Source: Dryococelus australis (Eukaryota; Arthropoda; Insecta; Phasmatodea; Phasmatidae). Taken from it: DNA of 64,000 nucleotides. This document shows positions 55,910 to 64,000 of this stretch, piece by piece. The notes under the pieces were generated by a model. The model searched no databases, was not told where the DNA came from, and saw nothing but the letters and a program-made list of their open reading frames with translations. Every line of letters begins with the position of its first letter. Within the stretch, counting starts at the first letter, position 1. The position numbers were made by a program, and so were the translations under genes. The stretch covers positions 11,882,709 to 11,946,708 of the forward strand of contig CM057003.1 of assembly GCA_029891345.1 (NCBI GenBank). Reading direction: 5' to 3'.

Positions 55910-55995
55910 ATGCCGCAATTCCGCTAGACAGCAGTCACAGGTGTTGCTACCCGGCGTACTATTCCTGGTGACAAACTCGCTAGGCAGAGCTGGCC
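55910..55995 (+). repeat. Outlying units of the ~55-bp minisatellite
   Basis: TCCGCTAGACAGCAGTCAC, AGGTGTTGCTACCCGGCG, TACTATTCCTGGTGAC and CTCGCTAGGCAGAGC correspond to the 54.9 kb units. Confidence 0.65.
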
Positions 55996-56099
55996 TGCAA
56001 GCGGGCAGACGGAGTGACGTCATGAGCGCGGTGACCTCGCCCACCAGGATCAAGTCAATCCATCGCGGAGTCCGTTAGCTTTCACAGCTGACAGCATGC

Positions 56100-56990
56100 A
56101 GTTATTTAGGCGCTAAACTTTATTAAATATATAGGCCTATTTTTTATTCTATGCAAAAATTTGTGGCCATCTGTTGAGAGTATGTGACTCATACTTGGCG
56201 CGATAAATATTATGCATTGTGTGTTGTCCTGCATAACAAAAATACATCGAATGAGACATTTCTATACTAAATTTAATATAACATACATATGTTCATTACT
56301 CTGTTAATTGTAATGTAATTATCTGTGTAAACAAGCCAAATGCAGTGTACATGAAAAGAAACATCTACCAACATCTTCCAACTTCACCAGTAATGCTAAG
56401 CGGTTCGAAGCTGAGTTGCACAGCCGGTTTCTCGACTTATATGTATATGTGTGCGCATATATAAACAAATGTGTAAACACACAAACACGTCCCGGAAGAC
56501 TAGGAGTAATTCGTGTTATCAGCGGTGGAGTGATAAGAATGTTAGCCTTTTCCTCTTACAAAGCGAACTGTGCTACGGAGTTGTTGTCTAAGGTTATAAC
56601 AGACCGCATAACACAATAAGAATGATGATAGCATTCGTCAATCAGTTTCGACCCAAACGGAGTTCCTGCAAGAGATTTTACGAAAATCTTAAGTTCGAAA
56701 TTACACAACGCAAAAAACAGTCAGTTATATGAATATTTCTTGCGCCGTTCTAAACAAAACTTCTGGCTTCTTTCTCGACTACCCTTCTAGAAGTTATGTT
56801 TATGGAAAGCGTGCAAAATATTTTGTTTAAAATTGTATTTTATGAAAGATTGGCGATACTTGGAAAGAAAACTATAGGCCTGAATTTTTTTTTTTAGCGA
56901 ATACTGACAGCAATGTTTTACTTAACTATGCATCAATCAGAGTTGCACTGTTTGATTAGCGAAGTGAGTATAGCATTTTCGTGGATTTTC
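56100..56990. other. No gene or repeat recognised
   Basis: AT-rich DNA before a SINE. No credible coding frame. Confidence 0.45.
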
Positions 56991-57000
56991 AGTTGAAATT

Positions 57001-57258
57001 GGGAGGTCGCGGTGGTATGGTGGTAAGACTACTCGTCTTCCTTCTAGAAGAGAAACGGGTTCGATTCCCGGCGGGGTCGCTCCCTGATTTTCGCAGGTGG
57101 GAATCATGGCGGATGATGCCGCTGGTCGAAGGGTTTTCTCAGGGATCTCCCGTTCCCCGCTCCTTTGCGACCCGGCAGTGCCCCGTACCTCGCTTCAACC
57201 TCATCGGCTCTTGGGGCCTCGGTGTTATGAACCGGCCAAATCTCCTCACTCATTCGCT
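57001..57258 (+). mobile_element. tRNA-derived SINE (family 1), intact promoter boxes
   Basis: The head GGTCGCGGTGGTATGGTGG has an A-box-like TGGTATGGTGG, and the B box GGTTCGATTCC matches the Pol III consensus. The body has GATTTTCGCAGGTGGGAATC and CAACCTCATCGGCTC, and the end is CCAAATCTCCTCACTC. CAGTTGAAATT (56990-57000) and CAGTCGAAATT (57259-57269) are a likely 11-bp target duplication with one mismatch. Frames of 99 and 72 codons inside it are spurious. Confidence 0.9.
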
Positions 57259-57289
57259 CAGTCGAAATTTAGCTCCTTGACCATTCACT

Positions 57290-58610
57290 TGGATAATCAC
57301 GCTTTAACGAGATGACTTTTACGAGGTTGCTAAGGTCCTGTCGAGCTGTTGCAAATAAAGATACCGACGTCTTCAGACTACTCGATATAGTTGTGGAGCA
57401 CGGTGGCTTTGCAACTTGCGCATGTTATTATAGCATGCCGCGACACGCTTCATCGACACCCACGTCCGGTGGATAATTCGAATTCAAGGAGAAACGTTTT
57501 CATTGTCGAGGCAAAAGAAGTGTGATTTATTTTATTGAGTTGCTTGGAGTAGTATAACTTTAACTGATTTCGTATTTAAAACGTGGACCTCAGCCCTCGG
57601 TTCTCCGTTCCTATTACTCCAAAGCGTGACTTTGAGAGAAAAAGAGCTTTTTTTTTCTACGGGTTGAATACCCCGTTTTAGTAACCGGATGCTGGAACTC
57701 GAACAGGTGAATCTCGATCAAGTGGCGATCTTTACGGCTCGGAGGGGAGGGGGGGGGGGGGCAGGCGGCAGGTGAGAAGCTACACTTCGTGACAACTACG
57801 GATGGCAGAAACTCACTAAGCTACAGAAGAGTATTTTACACAACAGAGACTAAATTACTTTTGTAGTTATTTCAAACAGCAGTAGCGTGTTTGGAAGAAG
57901 ATTACAAAAGCTTTAGGCCTCTCAGGTCTATGAAGGAAATTTATCTTTTCTATTTACAATTTACTTCTACATATGAGGGGTACGATATTTTCATTACTAC
58001 AGTTAAATTTTGCTTAACGTTTCATAACCACTTAAGAGAGTTAATTTTTAATTGTTAATTTGTTATTAATAGAATTGATTTACTTTTTAATTATTTTATA
58101 ACTACACAATTGCTTTTAAGTTATTTATTGCATATCAAGTGGCGTAAATAGTTAATCCACTACTTATTTATTTTAAAGTTTTATTTTCTAGGAAAAATGA
58201 ATTGAAAAATCAGAGTGGAGCAATTTCGAAACCATACGTTGTCTTGATTATTATTGTTATTATTATTTTATTTAAAAGCTTTTGTGGATCGTGACTTTGA
58301 AGTTGGCAGACTTTCTTGTTAATAATCAGATATTTCCTGACTCTGTAGCCGCCTATGCTTTCGGAGTTAGAGGTTGATGAATTAAAAAATCCGGGCGAAA
58401 TTTTGTTTAAATTTGGAAGCTGAATGCCTAGTTCACCAACAAGACATAAAAATTTGAAGCTGTTGCCCAGATGATTTTCTTACGCCCACTAGAAACGCTC
58501 ATATATTATGAGTATATGGAGTTCTATTTCTATGCTCTAGAGATATTTTTGGGTAAGTTTTTTTTCCTTGCAATGTGTTCTTTATTCCGAAATAATAAAA
58601 TGATCATATT
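57290..58610. other. No gene recognised; poly-G run
   Basis: A G-rich run lies near 57742-57760. The remainder is AT-rich with a short (ATT)n run near 58245-58268. Confidence 0.45.
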
Positions 58611-58616
58611 TGTTCA

Positions 58617-58706
58617 TGTGTTGCAATTGTGAGATATTTTGGCGTGAGCTGTACTCGCGCCGAGATAGCTTCTCGAAACGAGTAAAAAATGTGCTGCATG
58701 CTCTGT
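58617..58706 (+). repeat. Repeat H, copy 3
   Basis: TGTTGCAATTGTGAGAT, GAGCTGTACTCGCG, AGCTTCTCGAAACGAG and GTGCTGCATGCTCTG match the distal part of H. The proximal CCGAATTAATTTACGAG part is missing. Confidence 0.65.
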
Positions 58707-58709
58707 GTT

Positions 58710-59130
58710 AAAGGCTGTTCACGATAAAGTGAGCTATTTTTGATATCAACCTTAGAATGAAGTCACTGCTCCTGCCTGCATATATTCTAACGGATGCACT
58801 GAGGGACATGCGCACAGTAAAGTTGGTAACGATGGTTGTAAAGTAGTTCCATATATTAACGCGGAGTAGAAAGAGTTAGGTGACAATTTATAACAGCTTA
58901 AATTATTTATTTCGCTTTCTGTTTTTTTTTTGTATCGAAGTGTAAAAATGAGCTTGTATGTAAAATAAATATATATTTATTATAATTTCGCAGTTTCACT
59001 TTACCGACGCATGTGATAAGGGATGAGGCCCTTGCCAGTGTTAATTTTACATGAGGTGGAAGAATACGTAACTTGCATACAAGTGGATCTTAAGCAGGGC
59101 TTTCGAAAAGTGCTTATTGCGAGCAGCCTA
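58710..59130 (+). mobile_element. MITE-A copy, full length, between H and G
   Basis: Left end AAAGGCTGTTCACGATAAAG, interior AGTAAAGTTGGTAACGATGG, right end decayed (GTGCTTATTGCGAGCAGCCTA). It sits at the same position in the H-G repeat as the 50.0 kb copy but lacks that copy's internal deletion. Confidence 0.88.
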
Positions 59131-59137
59131 TACCAGC

Positions 59138-59305
59138 ATGAACCATTCATGCACGAGATGTGAAAAAAATTCCGCAAATCAGATTACACTCAAGGAACGT
59201 GCTTAGAACACCATTCACACATTACTTGATATACTCAGCACCGGCCGTGAATTTCTTCCTTGTGCAACATGCTTTCGGACGAGGACACGGAAACTGAATG
59301 GGTTA
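59138..59305 (+). repeat. Repeat G copy
   Basis: ACCATTCATGCACGAGATG, AAATCAGATTACACTCAAGG, CACCGGCCGTGAATTTC, TGTGCAACATGC and GAAACTGAATGGG then TTAGG. Aligns with G at 47.4 and 50.4 kb. Confidence 0.7.
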
Positions 59306-59319
59306 GGTAAATATGACTA

Positions 59320-59678
59320 TAGGCTATTCACGATAAAGTAAGCACTTTTGAAAACCCTGCATAAGATCTACTTGTACGGAAGTTGCGATTTCTTCTGCCT
59401 TATGCAAAATTAGCATTGTCATGGGTTTCGTCACTTTATCCGTGCGTCGGTCAAGTGAATCGGAAATAACTAGAAAAGTAATGATTTTACAAATATGCTA
59501 ATTTTTACACTTCGATGCATTAAAAAAAAACATAAAGCGAAAGAAATAAATTAAGTTACTACAAATGATTATCTAACATTTTCTATTCGACGTTAAGGTA
59601 TGGGAACTACTTACCCTCCATCATTACCAACTTTACTGGGCGCATGCCACTCAGTGCTCACTTTATTATGAACAGCCT
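59320..59678 (-). mobile_element. MITE-A copy with internal deletion
   Basis: Ends TAGGCTATTCACG and TTATGAACAGCCTTT are present. At the right, CATGCCACTCAGTG runs directly into CTCACTTTATTATG, removing about 60 bp; a CAC/GTG microhomology sits at the junction. Confidence 0.88.
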
Positions 59679-59689
59679 TTGAAGATCAG

Positions 59690-59902
59690 GGAATTTTGCG
59701 GATGCAATGGCAACAATTTAGGACAATACAATCACTTGTGTACTCGAGCCTCAGACTGATAATACAGTTTTCCTCCAGACCAGACAGCACGGAAATCAGG
59801 CCTCTTGTTCGCACAAGTTATCTATTGGCTCAAATTCGTCCAGGGCGCGGCTGACAAACTACGTTCCAGTTGAACAGAAAAAGTCAAATGTGCATGTCTC
59901 TA
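59690..59902. mobile_element. Possible MITE-E relic
   Basis: The right side ends GTGCATGTCTCTA like the E terminus, and the interior contains TTGTGTACTCGAGCC and CTATTGGCTC as in the 5.9 kb copy (TATATACTCGAGCC). The left terminus is eroded, and no target duplication is seen. Confidence 0.45.
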
Positions 59903-59912
59903 AATACTACTA

Positions 59913-60293
59913 TAAGCTGTTCACGGTAAACTCAGCACTTTTGTAAGTCCTGCATGAGATCTTCTTGATTGCACAATATGTATTCTTCCGCTATATACAA
60001 TATTAACACCGCCATGGGCCTGATCACTTTGTTCCTGCGGCGGTCTAGTTAAACTGAGAAATTATTATAAAAGCAAACATTTTGCAAATCTGTTAATTCT
60101 GACACTTAGGTGCATTGATAAAAAAAACAGAAAGCGAGAGAAATCATCTCGGTTTTTGCAAATGTTTTACCTAACACTTTTAATTCAACATGGGACTACT
60201 TTCCCCTCCCTCCGTTGTTACCAACTTTACACGGTAGGAAGAGTGACATTTTTCTAGGGTTGATTAAAAAAATACTCGCTTTATCGTGAACAG
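59913..60293 (-). mobile_element. MITE-A copy with internal deletion
   Basis: Left end TAAGCTGTTCACGGTAAAC, right end TTATCGTGAACAGC. CCAACTTTACACGG jumps to TAGGAAGAGTGAC, a deletion overlapping the one in the neighbouring copy but with different breakpoints. Confidence 0.85.
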
Positions 60294-60449
60294 CAGTTAT
60301 CGTTGCTTCCATCCTAAGTTGTCCGAGGGAATACACCATAGGCGCGGGCGGCGACCAGACAAGATAAGGGCCGGACACTTAGTGTTTACACTGCGGGTAG
60401 GTGACGTCATGACAGCCTGGTAGAAACCACTGTTCCAGCCACTGGAGGG

Positions 60450-60764
60450 TGTGTATATTAACATAAAAATGCATTTTTTGTTTAAATTGAATTTTTATTG
60501 ATATTTTATCTATAAATTGTATTTCATTAAAATTTAATATGAATAAAAGCAAGTTAGAAATAAGATGTATTGTTAATGCCTAGTAAGAAATAGTTCTTTG
60601 CAATATATTTTTACACTAAGGGTGCGTGAGTGCTGTGCGTTGTCCTTTTGGTGCAATTTTCTATACTTGGTTAAGCTTTGTTTGCATGAGGCAGAGGAAT
60701 ATCCTGAAAGTATAACTTTAGCAGGGCTTCAGGAAAGTAGGAAGCAACCCTGCATGGACTATAC
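60450..60764 (+). mobile_element. MITE-C copy, 5'-truncated
   Basis: ATGTATTGTTAATGCCTAG, GGTTAAGCTTTGTTTGC, GGAATATCCTGAAAG and GCAGGGCTTCAGGAAAG then TAGGAAGCAACC. The first ~100 bp of the family are not recognisable. Confidence 0.75.
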
Positions 60765-60834
60765 TTTGCTGCCGTGCGCGGTTTGTTCAGGAAACCAGCT
60801 TCGGACGCCGTCTTGCATTTATCTTCATTAACAC

Positions 60835-61565
60835 TTTGAGGTCGGCACAATTAACGCCATTTTCAAAATAAATACCTAACAAAGTTTAATTACTCATATT
60901 TACCTGGCCTATCATACAATTTATGCCAAATTTGGCGAAGATTGGTTCAGTAGTTTCCGAGATATAACATAAAAGCTTAATTTTTCATGTGGCACTATCT
61001 TACAGAATGGCAGAGAAAAGCGGTTCTTATTTGGCTTACATGATGCATGTAACAGTTACTGTAAACATACAAAGTTTGGTTGGGATTGGTCACACAATAT
61101 GGTAGTAATAACAAATAAACCTAAAAAAAAAAAAACTGCGTGGCCGCCATTTTGGAAATAAATTTCTAATAAAGTTCAATTAATGACATTTACCTGGCCA
61201 ATCATTGTATTATTTACGTGTAAAATTTGACGATAATACGTTGAGTAGTTTCTCAGATATAATGTAAAAGCTTAATTTTTTTATGTAGTGCTATCATCCA
61301 AAATGGAGGACCAACAGCAATATTCACCTTTAAATTTAATGCCTAGAACTTGCGCTGTCAGCATACAAAATTAGGTTAAAATAGTTTTAATGGTTTCCGA
61401 GATATGACACATCGTCCTAAATTTTTTTAATGGCCACCATATAGGGAGTAAGTGCCCGGCGTGGTCGAAAACTATAAAATTCAGGTGTCCTTACATAGTA
61501 CTATACGTTTACCGAGTTTGGTGAAATTAGGTTCACGCGTTCAAAAATTGAAATGGTAAGGACTG
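60835..61565 (+). repeat. 290-bp tandem repeat, ~2.5 units
   Basis: ACGCCATTTTCAAAATAAAT (from about 60854), CCGCCATTTTGGAAATAAAT (about 61144) and TGGCCACCATATAGGG (about 61431) recur every 290 bp. Units share AATAAAGTTYAATTA, TTTACCTGGCC, a TTTGGCGAAGATTGG-type word and TAGTTTCCGAGATATAA. Within each unit there are two related half-sequences (CAAATTTGGCGAAG; CAAAGTTTGGTTGGG). Units are strongly diverged. I recall similar KTTTGGTGAAGATTGG words from other arthropod repeats, but name no family. Confidence 0.7.
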
Positions 61566-61569
61566 ATTT

Positions 61570-62290
61570 AATATGCCGTACAAACATTCGGTGTCATTAC
61601 AGGAAATCCCATGACCAGCATGTATAGTCCCTCAGATATAGGCGCGTAACTGCTATAAGAGCCAGAGATTGTAGAATTTCTTTCACTGAAACGGAGTCTC
61701 TCCGAGATTATGCCATCCTAGAAAAATGTCAATCACCAAAAGATGGTTTACTGCAGGACAGTTCTGCATCGCCTGGAATAATTGTCTTTCGGCGCGTGGT
61801 CTTAAGTGGGACAGTTGAACACTGTGGGTCTTCATACTCGGTGCACCGGAAGGATGTCCGGGTTCCGGCCTCCGGCACTTAGCGTGACGCGATTTCGCGC
61901 ATCTTCGTCAAGTCCTGCGATCCTCTCTCTCCCCCCCCCCCCTCTCCACTTAGGGGCTGGCGGGAATAACGTCTCAATTCCAGAGTCGAGCCACAGAACA
62001 TGTTAAGTACACAGAAGTAAAATGGCGTTGCGGTTACCTTCATGTGGATGTACCCATTCGCTTATTGGTTGCGCCACGCTCTGGTAACGGGCATTGTGTC
62101 TGATTGAGACAGGCGCCATCTGTTCACGCCCCCAGACATAACGCGGAGATTCAGTCGCATAGTTCCCATTTAAAAAACCGTTCCATATTTTCGAGCGGCG
62201 GTTGATTACGAATAGCATTTAAGAAACTTTTCATATCATAATATTATCTCCCGTGTTAGGCGATATTTCCGTCTTTAATTTGTATTTTTC
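61570..62290. other. Unclassified; poly-C run and GC-rich patch
   Basis: GC-rich at about 61800-62000 with a poly-C run at 61929-61941. A GGTTCCGGCC near 61860 is weakly B-box-like but has no partner A box. No gene supported. Confidence 0.35.
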
Positions 62291-62312
62291 TAGAATGAAA
62301 TAAAAGTTAATA

Positions 62313-62553
62313 TAGGCTGTTCACTGTAAAGTAAAGTGAGCACTTTTGAAAGCCCTTTCATTTGGAATGTTAGTCAATAAATATATTTTATTTAAGCCTT
62401 AGACGTTAACTTCCGAGTGCGGTGGAATACACACATTGTGTTTATTACTTACATGGCAATATTTATTTAAAAAGGCGATTAAAGGATAAAAAATGGCTGA
62501 AAGAAAAAGTAACCAGAACCTCAGAAGTGCTCACTTTACCGTGAACGGCTTAT
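62313..62553 (+). mobile_element. MITE-B copy, full length
   Basis: The left end TAGGCTGTTCACTG carries a small tandem slip (GTAAAGTAAAGTGAG) before GCACTTTTGAAAG. TTAGACGTTAACTTCCGAG is the intact B marker. Right end AAGTGCTCACTTTACC then GTGAACGGCTTA. Best-preserved B copy in the window. Confidence 0.92.
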
Positions 62554-62559
62554 ACCAGT

Positions 62560-63130
62560 GTTTTACAATCAATTTTATGCACGAAATTTCAGGTATAGGC
62601 TACTTAATAAAGCAAAGGCACACATTTGTCTTTATTATGACACCATAAACTGACGTGGTCGCCACTGAATGTCCTATATGATGCGAGTCGACGAGAGAAA
62701 CACTTGCACGTCTTTCCAGTACTTTGCACGTAAAGGCGACCAGACATTCGATGCGCGTGCCTAGGTCGCCCTTGCCGCTCCCTCGCCTCTAGGTGTTGGA
62801 CATGCAAAATATCTGCAGTCAGACGGTGCTCGTAAGGATGAATGATAGTGGCGTTCTAATGGGGAACTGCGCCTTACTGTACAACGTGCAGAGATGCAGA
62901 ACTCATTAATAGTTCCTACATGTACTACAGACATGTTCGAAAACTTCAATATGTGCTGCATATGAAATAAAATTTATTATTTTGTGACATTGAAGCTATA
63001 AATGTTTACCAAAATTTATGAGAATTTATTTTTTACTAAACTGTAAGCGTGTGTCCTGTTTGCTTGCCTCAGAAAGAATATTTTGCGGGAAAAAACATCT
63101 TCGCCAAGCAAGACCATCGCAGTTATTGCT
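62560..63130. other. No gene or repeat recognised
   Basis: Short overlapping minus-strand frames (62604-62807, 62761-62961) show no domain. Confidence 0.45.
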
Positions 63131-63137
63131 CTCATCG

Positions 63138-63182
63138 TATATGATAAATATAGTATATGATAAGTATAGTATATGATAAATT
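63138..63182. repeat. 16-bp tandem repeat, ~2.8 units
   Basis: TATATGATAAATATAG, TATATGATAAGTATAG and TATATGATAAA follow one another directly. Confidence 0.85.
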
Positions 63183-63445
63183 CATAATTTATTTTATGAA
63201 CGTTCATTTTAGCCGCAAAAGTTATAACTCCTGTGCCTGAAATAAATGTACAAAAATAGTTAGAAATATTTTTCTAACCATTAACGCCAATATTTAACAA
63301 CCGTAGCAGATGTTACGATTACTATAATTCATAAAGATTTTCTTCGAAAATTTTCTTTTTAAAGCATCCACAGTGGAGGTGCACCTAACTTTTAACTAAA
63401 AGATTTTCTTCCATTTTCTGATTTTTTAAACATTTAAATAGCTTA

Positions 63446-63448
<3 letters not shown>

Positions 63449-63533
<85 letters not shown>

Positions 63534-63559
63534 TATATGTGTGTATATATATATATATT
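63449..63559. repeat. (AT)n microsatellite
   Basis: About 110 bp, nearly pure AT with two short interruptions (ATACAT; GTGTGTAT) near its right end. A TACACTGTTAAAAAATA word, like the end of a variable-arm element, follows at 63563. Confidence 0.95.
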
Positions 63560-63739
63560 CTACACTGTTAAAAAATATATGCTTTATTCGTTAATATGCA
63601 ACATAAATTGATTGTAATTTTCTGACAATTTTGGAAGCGTGTGTACTACTTTTTTAATGAACTCTGCATGTGGTACAGTCAGGTCCAATGGTCTGTTGGA
63701 AGCCGCTTTACTTCTACCATAATCGGTCGGCTTACCAGG

Positions 63740-63977
63740 TGCCGCGGTGGCTGAGCGGTTAGACTTCCCGCCTCCCACCAATACGAACCGGATTCAATCC
63801 CCGGCCGGGTCACTCCCAGATTTTTGCAAGTGGAAATCGTGCCGGACAATGCCGCTAGTTGGCGGGTTTCCTCGGGGATCTTCCGTTTCGCCCCGCCCTT
63901 GAATTTCGGCACTTCTCCATTATTATCTCATTCCACCCTCATCGGCTCTCAAGACCTCGTGGTTAAGAGCCGCCCAA
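63740..63977 (+). mobile_element. tRNA-derived SINE (family 1)
   Basis: GTGCCGCGGTGGCTGAGCGG gives a consensus-like A box (TGGCTGAGCGG), and GGATTCAATCC is a near-consensus B box. The body has AATCGTGCCGGACAATGCC and CACCCTCATCGGCTCTC. The 3' end stops at GAGCCGCCCAA, about 15 bp short of the full family end, and repeat I starts directly after it. A minus frame of 77 codons through it is spurious. Confidence 0.88.
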
Positions 63978-64000
63978 TGTGCTGATTTAATAAAAGAACA
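63978..64000 (+). repeat. Repeat I, start of a third copy (cut by window end)
   Basis: GTGCTGATTTAATAAAAG then AACA matches the first bases of the 47.83 kb copy. Confidence 0.45.

Overview
This 64 kb window looks like intergenic or deep-intronic DNA from a repeat-rich animal genome, most likely an arthropod and probably an insect. The grounds are its AT-rich background, tRNA-derived SINEs with Pol III A/B boxes, very many short non-autonomous DNA transposons with 2-bp or 8-bp target-site duplications, several minisatellites, and long (AT)n tracts. No operon, Shine-Dalgarno spacing or dense coding is seen. I could not support a single intact protein-coding gene. Every long open frame lies in low-complexity or tandem-repeat DNA, or is a short chance frame. 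Two weak traces of possible exon or decayed coding sequence (near 31.14 kb and 38.7-39.0 kb) are given only as findings.

Layout. 0-7.2 kb: a possible terminal-inverted-repeat (TIR) element, CpG-rich patches, a truncated MITE, a 236-bp repeat (F) that recurs at 15 kb, two MITE-B copies and a hAT-like MITE. 7.3-10.0 kb: a striking 2.7 kb tract whose plus strand is almost only A and C. 10.1-16.4 kb: a second hAT-like MITE, MITE-C and MITE-A copies, a 660-bp element with ~125-bp inverted arms, an (AT)n tract and a SINE. 17-28 kb: a MITE-C split by a ~620-bp insertion, four SINE copies in all between 16 and 26 kb, a palindromic foldback element, a hAT-like MITE with perfect 8-bp target duplication, a 209-bp dimer and several MITE-A copies. 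28-34 kb: a 92-bp tandem duplication, a decayed ~29-bp minisatellite broken by a SINE and a large insert, and an element with a tRNA-like core and variable inverted arms. 34-39 kb: sparse. 39.57-40.40 kb: a nearly perfect 41-bp x 20 minisatellite. 41-52 kb: more MITE-C, a ~30-bp minisatellite, two further variable-arm elements, and a composite repeat (H-G) that carries different passenger transposons in different copies. 53-64 kb: a decayed ~50-55-bp minisatellite, SINEs, a dense MITE-A cluster, a 290-bp tandem array and a ~110-bp (AT)n tract.

The dominant signal is one large MITE group (labelled here A ~425 bp, B ~240 bp, C ~430 bp; about 26 copies). A and B share a TIR beginning TAGGCTGTTCACGG, and C has a related end. 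A second, hAT-like group (E) has TIRs beginning TAGAGACMTGC and 8-bp duplications. Nesting gives a relative chronology. None of these elements encodes a transposase here, so all would depend on enzymes encoded elsewhere. Family labels A-K are local to this report and are not database names.
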